Shown here: positions 24,216 through 33,356 of the stretch, piece by piece
Layout: the number at the start of each line of letters is the position of its first letter
Numbering within the stretch: position 1 is the stretch's first letter
Source of the DNA: Fibrobacter sp. UWP2
GTDB taxonomy: Bacteria > Fibrobacterota > Fibrobacteria > Fibrobacterales > Fibrobacteraceae
Reading direction: 5' to 3'
NCBI RefSeq assembly: GCF_900141705.1
Contig: NZ_FQYM01000001.1
Location: 310,001-374,000, forward strand
Length of the DNA stretch: 64,000 nt
Translations under genes and position numbers: made by a program
The notes under the pieces: model-generated
Seen by the model: the letters and a program-made list of their open reading frames with translations, nothing else
Database searches by the model: none
Told to the model about the DNA's origin: nothing

Positions 24216-24935
24216 CTACAACGAAACCAATTTCAATCCACCTTCTTCCATGGCGAGGAAGGTGGATTTTTTTATCCACTCGCCGGGCGAGGCGACCGTG
24301 CCGTGCTCGGTAGACCAAATACCGGCAATATGGTGATGCCCGTGGATGCAATAATCGCACTTTTCACGAACCAGAACGGAGTCACCCCAATCCAAGTATT
24401 CCTCGAGCTTGATTTGACAATTCTCGCCATACTTGCGGCTGTTGCGGCCCACAAAGCGGGCAATCTTCATGCCGGTATCAGGGTGAATTTGGCTAAAGAG
24501 CCAACGGTTTAATGGGAAGTCAAGGACCTTCCGCAAAAAACGGTAGCCGCGATCGGACTTGGGCACGCCATCGCCATGGCGGAAATACACCCGCTTGCCC
24601 TGGATCTCGAGCATCAACTCTTTGTGGACCGGCACGCCCAATTTTTTTGGAAAAAAATCCCCGTAGGCAAAGTCGTGATTTCCTTGCAGCAAGTGAACCG
24701 CGACACCGGACTTGACCAGTTCGGCAAGAACACGCATCAACTCCATGTGTTCCGACGCCACGTAAAAGCTGTACTCGTACCAGAACTCAAACAGGTCACC
24801 CACGATGACCACGTGGCTCGCCGCCCCTTTCCACGATTCCAAAAGACGAACGAGTTTTGCCTCCCTGTCGGGAACGCATCCCGGGGGGTCAATACCCAAA
24901 TGGGCGTCGCAAATGAAGTACGCAGGCAAAGACAT
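24216..24935 (-). CDS. lpxH: UDP-2,3-diacylglucosamine diphosphatase (LpxH-type)
   Basis: A 239-residue metallophosphoesterase. All metal-site blocks are visible: ICDAHLG (11-15), VGDLFEFWYE (about 45), LQGNHD (about 85), HGD, and HGHHH near the C-terminus. The FEFW element is typical of LpxH, which removes UMP from UDP-diacylglucosamine to give lipid X in lipid A synthesis at the inner-membrane face. Length is normal. Its 3' end carries the terminator of the convergent gene pair in antisense. Confidence 0.87.
   Translation of the reverse strand: MSLPAYFICDAHLGIDPPGCVPDREAKLVRLLESWKGAASHVVIVGDLFEFWYEYSFYVASEHMELMRVLAELVKSGVAVHLLQGNHDFAYGDFFPKKLGVPVHKELMLEIQGKRVYFRHGDGVPKSDRGYRFLRKVLDFPLNRWLFSQIHPDTGMKIARFVGRNSRKYGENCQIKLEEYLDWGDSVLVREKCDYCIHGHHHIAGIWSTEHGTVASPGEWIKKSTFLAMEEGGLKLVSL
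24235..24273 (+). terminator. Intrinsic terminator embedded in the lpxH coding end
   Basis: A perfect 11-bp stem AATCCACCTTC/GAAGGTGGATT with a 12-base loop and seven T, only 22 bp past the stop of the preceding plus-strand gene. The same bases encode the last residues of LpxH on the other strand. Confidence 0.85.
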
Positions 24936-25004
24936 CGACCATAATATAACTTGTTCATCGCGTTTCCGTCATTGTTTTTTGTCCAAAGTATTTATCTTTA
25001 TGGT

Positions 25005-25568
25005 ATGTTTCGGCCCTCAATAAAAATACTACTGGTCGCCACAGTGGCAGCACTTGCGGCATGCTCAGTCAACCTGACCCAAAGCGACCTGGAAGGCGTC
25101 CCGCTCACAACGGAAAAGTACAGCTTTTTCGGGAGCATCCCGATGATCTTTGACGGGGACTCGGCGGAACTGAGCCAGGATCTGTTGCGCGCCTATACAG
25201 CGGCCGCCAGCGCCGAAGCGTTCCCCAGGGAACACTGCCGCGGGGTCGCGGCAGTCCAGGCGCAAGTGAAGCAGAACGCGCAGGCCAGCGCCTGGTCCCT
25301 CGGCGCGGTAGTCATCCCGTTCTGGCCCGCCATGCCCGTAAACGAGACCTGGACATACACACTCAACGCAAGAATCTTTTGCGACGGCACGCTTGTCAAG
25401 CACGTGGAATTCACCGAGGAAGAGTCCGTCAAGGCGTTTTGGTTCGGCAGACTCCGCAGCGACCTTTTGAACAACATCTCGAGCGAGATGCACCAAAAGC
25501 TCGTTCAGCGTCTCTCCTTTGAACTCGGCGAACGCAGGGCCGACCTCAACAGCGCAAGCGACTACTAA
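25005..25568 (+). CDS. Small lipoprotein, unknown function
   Basis: A 187-residue lipoprotein: MFRPSIKILLVATVAALAAC with lipobox LAAC (Cys20), then SVNLTQSDLEGVPLTTEKYSFFG. A hydrophobic stretch in the middle (LGAVVIPFWPAMPVNETWTYTL) could be a beta hairpin or a weak membrane contact. The frame is open 18 codons upstream, but the ATG at the signal sequence is the only sensible start. Divergent from lpxH with a 69-bp promoter gap. No family is recognised. Confidence 0.68.
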   Translation: MFRPSIKILLVATVAALAACSVNLTQSDLEGVPLTTEKYSFFGSIPMIFDGDSAELSQDLLRAYTAAASAEAFPREHCRGVAAVQAQVKQNAQASAWSLGAVVIPFWPAMPVNETWTYTLNARIFCDGTLVKHVEFTEEESVKAFWFGRLRSDLLNNISSEMHQKLVQRLSFELGERRADLNSASDY

Positions 25569-25634
25569 CCCGCCCTACGCATTTGCCATTATTAATTGTT
25601 CATTGTTAATTTCTAATTGTTCTATATTTAACCC

Positions 25635-26330
25635 ATGCCCCACACACTCTACATCGTAGCGACTCCCATCGGGAACATGGAGGACATCACCTACCGCGCC
25701 GTGCGCATCTTGAAAGAGGTCCCGCTCGTGCTGGCCGAGGACACCCGCCATTCCCGCATTTTGTTTGACGCCTACGGCATCACGACCCCCATGGAAGCCT
25801 ACCACGACTTCAACAAAGAGAAGGTCACCCCCAAGTATGTGGAATTCTTGAAAAACGAAGGCGACATCGCCCTCGTGAGCGACGCGGGCACCCCCGGCGT
25901 CGCCGACCCCGCCTTCAACCTGGTACGCGAATGCGTCCGCGAAGGCATCCAAGTCCGCGCCATTCCGGGCGCATGCGCCATGATTACCGCGCTTGTATCG
26001 AGCGGAATGCCCACGGACCACTTCACCTTCCAGTACTTTTCGCCCAAAAAGAGCGCCCAACGTATCCACCTGCTCGAAAAACTCAAGGACGGTGCCGACG
26101 CCGAGACCACGCAAATCTTTTACGCCAGCCCGCACAACGTGGACAAGTTCGTCGAAGAAATCAAGCAGGTCTTTGGCGACATCAAAATCGCCCTGATGCG
26201 CGAACTCACCAAAAAATTCGAGGAGCACCTCGTCGGGACCCCCACCGATATTCTCGCCCACTTCAAGGCGCACCCGCCCAAGGGTGAGTTCGTGCTCATC
26301 TTCAACCCGCAAGACAAAAGCGGATTGTAG
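25635..26330 (+). CDS. rsmI: 16S rRNA (cytidine1402-2'-O)-methyltransferase
   Basis: A 231-residue tetrapyrrole-methylase-fold protein. The signature YIVATPIGNMEDITYRAV, AEDTRHSRILFDAYGI and ALVSDAGTPGVADP are those of RsmI, which 2'-O-methylates C1402 in the ribosomal P site. It is about 50 residues shorter than the E. coli enzyme, as in other short RsmI forms. It is followed nine bases later by lnt, whose Shine-Dalgarno overlaps the rsmI stop. Confidence 0.93.
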   Translation: MPHTLYIVATPIGNMEDITYRAVRILKEVPLVLAEDTRHSRILFDAYGITTPMEAYHDFNKEKVTPKYVEFLKNEGDIALVSDAGTPGVADPAFNLVRECVREGIQVRAIPGACAMITALVSSGMPTDHFTFQYFSPKKSAQRIHLLEKLKDGADAETTQIFYASPHNVDKFVEEIKQVFGDIKIALMRELTKKFEEHLVGTPTDILAHFKAHPPKGEFVLIFNPQDKSGL

Positions 26331-26339
26331 GAGTTTTCC

Positions 26340-28250
26340 TTGAAATCAATACCAAAAATCTATTGGATCTTTTTTGTCCTCTTGTTGGTGAGTGAAGTCG
26401 TTGGCTTTGCCATGCGGCCTAACCAGCCCGGGCTCTATGTGCTAAAGGTCCAGTTCGCCCCATTAGCCATCGCCCTCCCCTTCCTCATTGCCAAATCCAT
26501 ACGTTCACATTTCCGCCGGTGGCTCTATACCTACACCATTTTGCAGTTTGCGGTTCTTGCCATAGACTACCTTAGCGCCGGCCACGCCGGGCTCATCCAA
26601 ATCGCGACGACTTTTATCCCGGCATTCCTTTTTTGGCTCATCCTATTTGGAATTTGGAACGTGGGCAAACTCCGCGACAGCGCCGCCATACGCGCCCTTT
26701 TGCTAAGCACCATCGCCTGGACGCTTTACGGCTTGGCGTTCCCGCCGCTCCCCCTTGGGCCGGCGGCTCTCGTTTTGCTGGTCCCCTGGTTCATTGTACT
26801 GAACCGCTACACCCGCGGGCAGGCTATTTTTGCAACCTTCTGGTCGGGAATGGTGTACAACACCATCAACTACTACTGGATTTACAACGTGATGAACGTG
26901 GAAACGGCGCCCTCCGGGCTCATCTGCCTTGGCGTAGTGCTCCTCATCGCTTTCTTTAGCGCCTACAGCGTGTTTGCCGCCTTCATCTATTCTCTTGCCC
27001 GCGACATTAAAATCAAGGGCATCCGCCCGCTCCTCGTTTTGTACCCACTGTTCTACGCCGGGCTCGAAATGACGCGCACCCGCGGCGATTTCGCCTTCCC
27101 CTGGAGCCACGTGGGCTACGTTTTTGGAAGCAACCTCGAGCTCATCCAAATGCTCAGCATCGTCGGCATCTTTGGCTACAGCACCTTGGTCATCGCTTCG
27201 AACATGATTGTCGCCAAGGCCCTCGAGCGGCCGGGCGTCAAGGCCAAGTGGCCCGTCCTCACGCCCGTTGCCATCCTCACGGTCCTGCTAGTCCACGGAA
27301 GCGTGGTGCTTTCGGCACCCGAAGCCCAACCGTTCTACGGGGCCGATAGCGACGAGAACCCCACCATCGCCATGGTCCAGCCCAGCATCAAGCAGGGCGA
27401 AAAATGGAGCCGCGCCCGTTACGACTCCATCACCACAAAAACCTTCGGCATGGTGAACGACAGCGTGAAGCCCGGAACCGACATCATCATTTTAGCCGAA
27501 ACCGCCATTCCCGACCACATCCGTCGGCAGCGCAAAACCATCCAGACCCTCCACGATATGACAGAGCAGCATCAAGCCTCCATTTTGGTGGGTGCACTCG
27601 ACTTCAAGCGGAACCCCAAGGGAAGCCCACGCAAGTTCGACATATACAACGCCTCGTTCCTCTTTACCCCGGGAGACTCGACCGACTACCAACGCTACAT
27701 CAAAAAGCACCTGGTGCCCTTCAGTGAGCGCATCCCGTTCGACGACATCTTCCCCATTTTGAACTACGTGGACCTGGGCGAAGGCGACTTTGTCCCCGGC
27801 AAGGAGACTCCTGTTTACGGGCCCTTCAAATGGACTCCCTTCATTTGCTACGACGCCATCTTTGGCGACCTAGTCCGCGAAGCCATCAATGCCGGTTCGC
27901 GCCTCATGGTGAACATCACCAACGACGGCTGGTTCGGGCGCAGTACCGCCCCCTACCAGCACTTGAACCTGGTGCGCTACCGCGCCATCGAGAACGGCAT
28001 GCCGTCGGCACGCCTTGCCAACAGCGGCATATCGAGCTTTATCGACCAATACGGTCACTACAGCATGAACACGGCAATCTTTACCGACCGCGTCATCCAG
28101 CGCAAAATGCAGCTCAAGACACGCGACACGCTATACCAGCATATAGGCGACCACGTGGAGACTGCGCTCCTATGGTTTTTCCTTGTTTATTTGATGGCGA
28201 CGGCAGCCTTTGCATTTAAAAACCGCCGTAACATGAAACAGGCAGACTAA
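26340..28250 (+). CDS. lnt: Apolipoprotein N-acyltransferase
   Basis: A 636-residue inner-membrane enzyme that adds the third acyl chain to lipoproteins. It has about eight membrane segments followed by a nitrilase-like periplasmic domain. The catalytic triad is visible: Glu in IILAETAIPD, Lys in the YIKKHLVPF region, Cys in TPFICYDAIFG. The protein is about 120 residues longer than E. coli Lnt, with additional hydrophobic segments at the N-terminus (residues 1-90). The start codon is TTG, preceded by GGAG. It fits the many lipoproteins in this window. Its stop overlaps that of the next, convergent gene by four bases. Confidence 0.92.
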   Translation: MKSIPKIYWIFFVLLLVSEVVGFAMRPNQPGLYVLKVQFAPLAIALPFLIAKSIRSHFRRWLYTYTILQFAVLAIDYLSAGHAGLIQIATTFIPAFLFWLILFGIWNVGKLRDSAAIRALLLSTIAWTLYGLAFPPLPLGPAALVLLVPWFIVLNRYTRGQAIFATFWSGMVYNTINYYWIYNVMNVETAPSGLICLGVVLLIAFFSAYSVFAAFIYSLARDIKIKGIRPLLVLYPLFYAGLEMTRTRGDFAFPWSHVGYVFGSNLELIQMLSIVGIFGYSTLVIASNMIVAKALERPGVKAKWPVLTPVAILTVLLVHGSVVLSAPEAQPFYGADSDENPTIAMVQPSIKQGEKWSRARYDSITTKTFGMVNDSVKPGTDIIILAETAIPDHIRRQRKTIQTLHDMTEQHQASILVGALDFKRNPKGSPRKFDIYNASFLFTPGDSTDYQRYIKKHLVPFSERIPFDDIFPILNYVDLGEGDFVPGKETPVYGPFKWTPFICYDAIFGDLVREAINAGSRLMVNITNDGWFGRSTAPYQHLNLVRYRAIENGMPSARLANSGISSFIDQYGHYSMNTAIFTDRVIQRKMQLKTRDTLYQHIGDHVETALLWFFLVYLMATAAFAFKNRRNMKQAD

Positions 28251-28885
28251 AGCAGCAGAAGCGGCGGCCAATGCCCCGCCTTCGGACGTTCCCTAAAGGT
28301 TGCCTTGGGGAGCAGTTCCTTGAGTTTAAGCGTCTGTACCGGCGGGACCGTTTGGTCCATGCGGCCATACACCACCTGGATGTTTTCGCTATCCGGAACC
28401 ACGTCCGTTAGTTTGTGTGTAGCCAAGTAGCTTATTCCCTCGGCCAGCAATGCCGCATTCATTTTTGTTGCGGTCTTGCGCCAATCGTCTTGCCACTCGC
28501 CAAACTCTTCGGCAAGTTGTTCTTCAAAGGAATTGAGGGCGGGTTCGATGGTTGACTGCATTTGGCGGGCCATAAACGTTAGGTTCTGTTCCGTCCACAC
28601 GCCATCCTCGTCACAAAAGTCGGCATAGGGAGCAAGCAAAATCCACTTTTGATTTTTTGGTCGCTTGGCGGCATTCATCAGGAGCAAAAAACCACCCATA
28701 CCCCACCCCACAATCGTTGAAGCGGCAGAGAGACCCGGGAGCTTATACAAGTCGTCGAAGCTCTTGGCCATTTTCTCGTAAGGCACAAAAACATGGTCAG
28801 CAGACGGTTCAACATCAGTTAAATCGTCTTCCCACAGTCCCAAATCCGAGGCCCAGTCGGGCAGCCAAATCCACTTCTCACTCAT
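28247..28885 (-). CDS. Alpha/beta-hydrolase-like protein (BioH/BioG-like) lacking the nucleophile serine
   Basis: A 212-residue cytoplasmic protein resembling pimeloyl-ester esterases: WLPDWASDLGLW at the N-terminus, a short cap, Asp in VVYGRMDQTVPP and His in KAGHWPPLLLL. The elbow reads VGWGMGGFLLL, where BioH-type enzymes have GWSxGG: the catalytic Ser is Gly while Asp and His remain. GGAG fits the ATG used here better than one five codons upstream. Whether it has lost activity or uses another residue cannot be told. The assignment to BioH or BioG is only by overall resemblance. Confidence 0.68.
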   Translation of the reverse strand: MSEKWIWLPDWASDLGLWEDDLTDVEPSADHVFVPYEKMAKSFDDLYKLPGLSAASTIVGWGMGGFLLLMNAAKRPKNQKWILLAPYADFCDEDGVWTEQNLTFMARQMQSTIEPALNSFEEQLAEEFGEWQDDWRKTATKMNAALLAEGISYLATHKLTDVVPDSENIQVVYGRMDQTVPPVQTLKLKELLPKATFRERPKAGHWPPLLLL

Positions 28886-29077
28886 ATATCCATACTCCAA
28901 TGCACTCTACATATAAGACCATCTCTTTTTGTATATCCAATTTGAAAATATATAGCCTTTAGAAAAAAGGACACCTTTTATAAAAAAAAATGAAAATTTC
29001 ACATTTTAGATAACTTTGCGTGTTTTTTTGTCTTCCATATATTGACTTTCTTGTAAGTTTAAAATAACTTTACACAT

Positions 29078-30025
29078 ATGCGATTTATTTCCAATTGTTT
29101 ACTTGTCATGTTGCTTGTTGCCGGGACGGCGTGTTCCAGTAGTCCAAAGTATAAACCGGACCCCTCAGTAACCCAAAATAAGGCACATAAGGCTTATTCC
29201 GATTTGGACCAAGAAACCGGGACTTCCCATGTCAACCAGAGGGACGTTCGTCGGGGAGACTTGGATCGCACTTCCCAAATTCCATCAGAAACGCCGACGA
29301 CGACCCCCTCCATCATGGTCGTGCCCTCCCAGGGGGACGCCCCCATGTCCAAGGCGATGATGGAATCCATCAACGCCTACCTCACCAACAAGCATTACGA
29401 GGTCAAGTCCCTCGAGGGGCAGGCTCAGCTCGACGACGTCATCAAAATGCAAAACGACATCGCCAATACCGACGATGACCTCTCGTACCTAGCGAGCCTC
29501 GCCCTGGGTGCAGACATCTACGTAAAGTTTTCGGGCGCAATGCAAACCGACAATGTGACCGTAGAGGTGAGCGCCTACGAAACCTCCACCGGCAGACTCC
29601 TGGGGAGCCAGACCGCCGAAGTCAAGAACAACGGGCACGTGAACCAGACCAACCTGCGCGCAAATGCCCAGTCGGCCGCACGCAAGGCCATGCCGAACCT
29701 GGAACAAAAAATTCTCGCCTACTGGAAGGCGGACCTGGCCAAAGGCGCCCAGTACAAGGTCGTGATGAACCTGAAAGGCGAATACTCCGACACGCAAATC
29801 GAGGATCTCCAGGAATTTGTGGTGCGCGCCCTCAAGAACACCTTCAACAGCGTCACCATGAACGTGATGACCGACAAGACCATGGACATGGTCGTTTACG
29901 CCGACCCGCACCGCTACGGCGATTCCCAGGAAGTCTACAGCCAAATTCGAAACCTTTTGAAATCTGTCGCAGAGACTAAAAAGATCAACATCACCAAGAA
30001 GCTGATTTTGATGGACCTGCGCTAA
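29078..30025 (+). CDS. DUF6175-like lipoprotein
   Basis: A 315-residue lipoprotein (lipobox GTAC, Cys19, followed by SSS). After a Thr/Pro linker comes TPSIMVVPSQGD, an alpha/beta domain (residues about 85-205) resembling DUF6175 of Bacteroidota, then a C-terminal domain with alternating strands and helices. DUF6175 proteins are envelope proteins of unknown function. It heads a six-gene same-strand cluster, with 13 bp to the next gene; the 192-bp upstream gap is very AT-rich and probably holds the promoter. Confidence 0.68.
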   Translation: MRFISNCLLVMLLVAGTACSSSPKYKPDPSVTQNKAHKAYSDLDQETGTSHVNQRDVRRGDLDRTSQIPSETPTTTPSIMVVPSQGDAPMSKAMMESINAYLTNKHYEVKSLEGQAQLDDVIKMQNDIANTDDDLSYLASLALGADIYVKFSGAMQTDNVTVEVSAYETSTGRLLGSQTAEVKNNGHVNQTNLRANAQSAARKAMPNLEQKILAYWKADLAKGAQYKVVMNLKGEYSDTQIEDLQEFVVRALKNTFNSVTMNVMTDKTMDMVVYADPHRYGDSQEVYSQIRNLLKSVAETKKINITKKLILMDLR

Positions 30026-30038
30026 CCGGGAACAACTC

Positions 30039-31259
30039 ATGAAATTCGCGACCCTGGCATTGATCTCCGTACTCACCGTCCCGGCCCTCGCCGGGAAGGT
30101 CATCACCTATACGGCAGTTTCTGCCGTTTCGCAAGAGGACGCGAACAATGCCGCCATGGCAGGTGTCGCCAAGCAAATCGTTTCGCAGGTGAGTTCCAAC
30201 CAGACGGTCTCCAAAAAAGAAACGACCAAAAACGGGAGCAGTACCCTGGACGAGACTTTTTTCTCGAGCAATAACGTCAAGAGCAGCATCAAGCTCAAGG
30301 GCGTGACCGTCATCTCGGTAAAAGTCGACGGAAAAAAATACAAGGCCACCGCCACGCTCGACATGGACGAGTTCACCGCCGACATCCAGTTCCAGATTAA
30401 GCGTATCAAAACAGACGTCGAAAAACTGGAAGCGAGCGCCCGCGAGGCCCTCAAGAACAGGCTCTACGGCAAGGCCGCCAACGACTTGGCAGCTGCACAA
30501 GAAAAGCTCCCCGAACACGAGCGGCTGCTTTGGCAGTTGAGCAAGATCTACCCGCTCAACGACAGCCACCGGTTGCAACACAATTTGCCCGACGTGGAAT
30601 CGATGCTTCTCGCCAAGCTCTCAACCGTCAAGTTGCAAGGACCCACCGAGACATTCGCCCTCACCAAATCGGAGATGCCCGAGTGGAACGTGCTTGTGAC
30701 CGACGACCAAGGACCGATTCCAGGATTCCCGCTCATTGCGAAGCAGGGACGCCAGACGCTTGCCGAAAAACGTACCGCCGCCAACGGAAACGCCGCATTC
30801 CTGCTACGCAAGGTGAACTTTGAAACGGGACCGTTCAGCATTATTGTGACGCCGAACATGCCCCTTGGCATCTTGAAAGCTTCCGGACTGGACCAGGGCA
30901 TCGAGGTTACATACAAGGTAAGCAGAATGCACTGCGATATTCGCCTTACCTGCAACAAAATCGCAAACCTCTGCCACGCCGCCGAACAGGCCTTGAGCAA
31001 ACGTTCCGTATTTGTTGTGACCGACGCCAGCGCCCCTGAACTCAGCATTGATTTTTCAAGTACCGCAAAGAACACGCTTACCGCCGGCAACAATGCGATG
31101 AACTCCTTTGATGTTGGAATTTACATCAAGGGCGAAAGGGTCAACTTCAGTGCCGCCGCCAAGGGCGTTGGCAAAAACGAACTGGACGCCACCATCAAGG
31201 CCGTTCAAAAGATGGACTTCGCCGACCTGCAAAAGCAACTCGCTCCCTATTGCAAGTAG
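30039..31259 (+). CDS. Exported LPP20-like protein
   Basis: A 406-residue secreted protein with signal peptide MKFATLALISVLTVPALA. Residues 20-115 have the LPP20/FlgP-like pattern: an alternating A..AA..A..I...V helix (EDANNAAMAGVAKQIVSQV) followed by strands GVTVISVKVDGKKYKATATL. A helical repeat-like region (about 120-180) and two beta-rich modules follow; three Cys in the last third (CDIRLTC, NLCHA) may form disulfides. No enzyme motif is seen. Probably acts with the preceding lipoprotein in the periplasm or outer membrane. Confidence 0.62.
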   Translation: MKFATLALISVLTVPALAGKVITYTAVSAVSQEDANNAAMAGVAKQIVSQVSSNQTVSKKETTKNGSSTLDETFFSSNNVKSSIKLKGVTVISVKVDGKKYKATATLDMDEFTADIQFQIKRIKTDVEKLEASAREALKNRLYGKAANDLAAAQEKLPEHERLLWQLSKIYPLNDSHRLQHNLPDVESMLLAKLSTVKLQGPTETFALTKSEMPEWNVLVTDDQGPIPGFPLIAKQGRQTLAEKRTAANGNAAFLLRKVNFETGPFSIIVTPNMPLGILKASGLDQGIEVTYKVSRMHCDIRLTCNKIANLCHAAEQALSKRSVFVVTDASAPELSIDFSSTAKNTLTAGNNAMNSFDVGIYIKGERVNFSAAAKGVGKNELDATIKAVQKMDFADLQKQLAPYCK

Positions 31260-31280
31260 CCGATTTGCTACATTGTAACG

Positions 31281-32066
31281 GTGCACTTGGCAAGATTCAC
31301 AAAAATTTTGATGCTGTTCGTGACCATGATGGTCGCGTTCGTTTTTGCCGCACCGTGGGGAATCGAGGGCAGGCTCCCTCCCCGTCCGCAGCACAGCTAC
31401 CTCTATGACGAGGACCGTTTGCTAAACGCACAGCAGGCGCAGTACTTTAACCAGCTCGCCGAGGAACTCTACCGCAAAACGGGGGTTGGCCTCGCCGCCG
31501 CCCTCATGGACGACATCGGCATTAGCGACGCCCGTAAATACGCGACGGAAACGGCCCACAAGTGGGGCGTTGGCGGCAAAACCGACGAAGGCATTTTGAT
31601 ATTCGTGGCTCTCAAGCAGCGTCGCCGAAGCGTAGAGGTGGGCTACGGCGCCGAGGGCTACCTCCCCGACGTTCTGGTAGAGCGGTTGCAACAGCAGACG
31701 CTGATACCCGCGTTCCGCAAAGAAAAATACGGCGAGGGCGTTTTGCAACTGGCCTACAGCCTGGCGAAGGTCGTTGCTCAAGAGAAAGGCGTCACGCTGA
31801 ACATCGGCGAGGCTAACATCCCGGGCGAAGAACCCATGACAATCCGCGGCTGGATTTTTATTGTCATTGTCATTGTGCTTTTGTTGAGTGCCCGCGGCAA
31901 CGGCTTCTTCTATTTTTTGCTGGGCGCCCTGATGAGCGGGAACCACCATCACCGCGGCGGTTTTGGAGGCGGCGGTTTTGGAGGCTTCGGCGGAAGGGGC
32001 AGAGGCTTTGGAGGAGGTTTTGGCGGTGGACGCTTTGGCGGAGGAGGCAGTGGCGGAAGCTGGTGA
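31281..32066 (+). CDS. TPM-domain protein (DUF477)
   Basis: A 261-residue exported protein with a hydrophobic N-terminus, a TPM domain (YLYDEDRLLNAQQAQYFNQL ... GVGGKTDEGILIFVALKQRRRSVEVGYGAEGYLPD, residues about 35-160), a transmembrane segment (WIFIVIVIVLLLSA, about 190-205) and a Gly/Phe/Arg-rich tail ending GGSGGSW. This layout is the standard TPM membrane protein that usually pairs with LemA, here found two genes downstream. Start is GTG. Some TPM proteins are phosphatases or photosystem assembly factors; bacterial roles are unclear. Confidence 0.88.
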   Translation: MHLARFTKILMLFVTMMVAFVFAAPWGIEGRLPPRPQHSYLYDEDRLLNAQQAQYFNQLAEELYRKTGVGLAAALMDDIGISDARKYATETAHKWGVGGKTDEGILIFVALKQRRRSVEVGYGAEGYLPDVLVERLQQQTLIPAFRKEKYGEGVLQLAYSLAKVVAQEKGVTLNIGEANIPGEEPMTIRGWIFIVIVIVLLLSARGNGFFYFLLGALMSGNHHHRGGFGGGGFGGFGGRGRGFGGGFGGGRFGGGGSGGSW

Positions 32067-32096
32067 CCCCGGTTTTGCCAGGCCCAAGAGGTAACT

Positions 32097-32744
32097 ATGA
32101 TCAAACTTTTAAACATCCAGGAACTGCAAAAATCCAAATGGCCCGAACTGTTGCATAGCACATTCGGCGAAAATCTGGTATCGGCATTTTTGCACGGAAA
32201 CTGTCTAATGGAAGGTTTCAGTGCTCTGGACTCGCCCTGGACCGTGAGTTTTATTCTCAAAGACAACTCCCCCGCGGTGCTCGCCAAGGCTCACGAACTC
32301 ACCAAACAGGCCAAGCGAGAAAACATCCAGTTCGGTTACTTTTTCACCCCGACCGAGCTGCTAAAGTCCCTGGACACCTTCCCACTCGAGTACCTGCACA
32401 TTGCCAACCGAAGTGCCGCGCTTTGCGGCATACAGCCTCTCGCCGGATTCGTCCCGGAGCGGGCAAAACTCCGCCTGCAATGCGAGCGCGAACTCCGGGG
32501 ATTTCTGGTGCACCTGCGCGAAGGCTTTGTGAACACCAAGGCAGGCAAAGCGCTCGACAAAATGATGAACGAGGCGATAAAAGACATACTCCCTGTGCTT
32601 TACGGAGTGTATTTTTTGGAGACCGGGACCTACCCAGAATCCCACCAGCAGGTCTTTGAACGCTACCCGGAACTGAAAAACGAAAACTTGATTACAGCCA
32701 TCGAAGGAATCGTGAACAAAGTCGATTCCATGGAGGAAAAATGA
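32097..32744 (+). CDS. Unknown protein between TPM and LemA, possibly a degenerate nucleotidyltransferase-fold protein
   Basis: A 215-residue cytoplasmic protein without signal or membrane segment. Residues 28-52 (SAFLHGNCLMEGF...SPWTVSFILKD) weakly recall the hG...G...(S)D.D...v strand pattern of nucleotidyltransferases, but the catalytic Asp pair is not present, and a helical C-terminal half follows. Its stop overlaps the lemA ATG by four bases, so translation is coupled. Confidence in any fold is low; function is unknown. Confidence 0.6.
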   Translation: MIKLLNIQELQKSKWPELLHSTFGENLVSAFLHGNCLMEGFSALDSPWTVSFILKDNSPAVLAKAHELTKQAKRENIQFGYFFTPTELLKSLDTFPLEYLHIANRSAALCGIQPLAGFVPERAKLRLQCERELRGFLVHLREGFVNTKAGKALDKMMNEAIKDILPVLYGVYFLETGTYPESHQQVFERYPELKNENLITAIEGIVNKVDSMEEK

Positions 32745-33349
32745 AGAAAATTGTGATTGCGACCCTGGTCTCTGTCATTGTGCTCGCCCTCGTGATTGTG
32801 GGCAAGTCCATTAGCGTGTACAACGGCATCATCGCCCTAGACGAAGGCGTGAAAGCGCAGTGGGCGCAAGTCGAGAACACCTACCAGCGCCGTTTTGACC
32901 TTGTACCGAACCTGGTCGCCACTGTGCAGGGCGAGGCCGACTTTGAAAAGAGCACGCTTGCCGCGGTGACCGACGCCCGCAGCAAAATGGGCGGCACCGT
33001 GAAAGTCGACGAGAACATGTTGGGCGACGAAGCCGCCATGAAGCGTTTCCAAGAAATGCAGGCAGGCCTCGGCGGGGCGCTGCAACGTCTGATGGCCGTA
33101 AGCGAGAACTACCCCGACCTCAAGAGCAACACGAGTTTCCAGGAACTGCGCGTGCAGTTGGAAGGCGCCGAGAACCGCATTGCCACCGAACGCATGCGTT
33201 ACAACGAAATCGTAAAGAACTACAACACCACCATACGCCAGTTCCCGAACAGCCTTATCGCCGGTTTTGCCGGCGCAAGCCCCAAGGTTCCATTCTCAGC
33301 GGACGCTGGCGCGAGCGCCGCTCCCGCCGTCAAGTTCGACACCAAGTAG
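32741..33349 (+). CDS. LemA family protein
   Basis: A 202-residue protein with one N-terminal membrane anchor (IVIATLVSVIVLALVIVG), the conserved core VYNGIIALDEGVKAQWAQVENTYQRRFDLVPNLV, then a long helical bundle and the C-terminal YNTTIRQFPNSLIAGFAG signature. LemA proteins are inner-membrane proteins with a periplasmic coiled bundle, often encoded with TPM proteins, as here. Role unknown. Confidence 0.92.
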   Translation: MKKIVIATLVSVIVLALVIVGKSISVYNGIIALDEGVKAQWAQVENTYQRRFDLVPNLVATVQGEADFEKSTLAAVTDARSKMGGTVKVDENMLGDEAAMKRFQEMQAGLGGALQRLMAVSENYPDLKSNTSFQELRVQLEGAENRIATERMRYNEIVKNYNTTIRQFPNSLIAGFAGASPKVPFSADAGASAAPAVKFDTK

Positions 33350-33356
33350 TTAGAAC

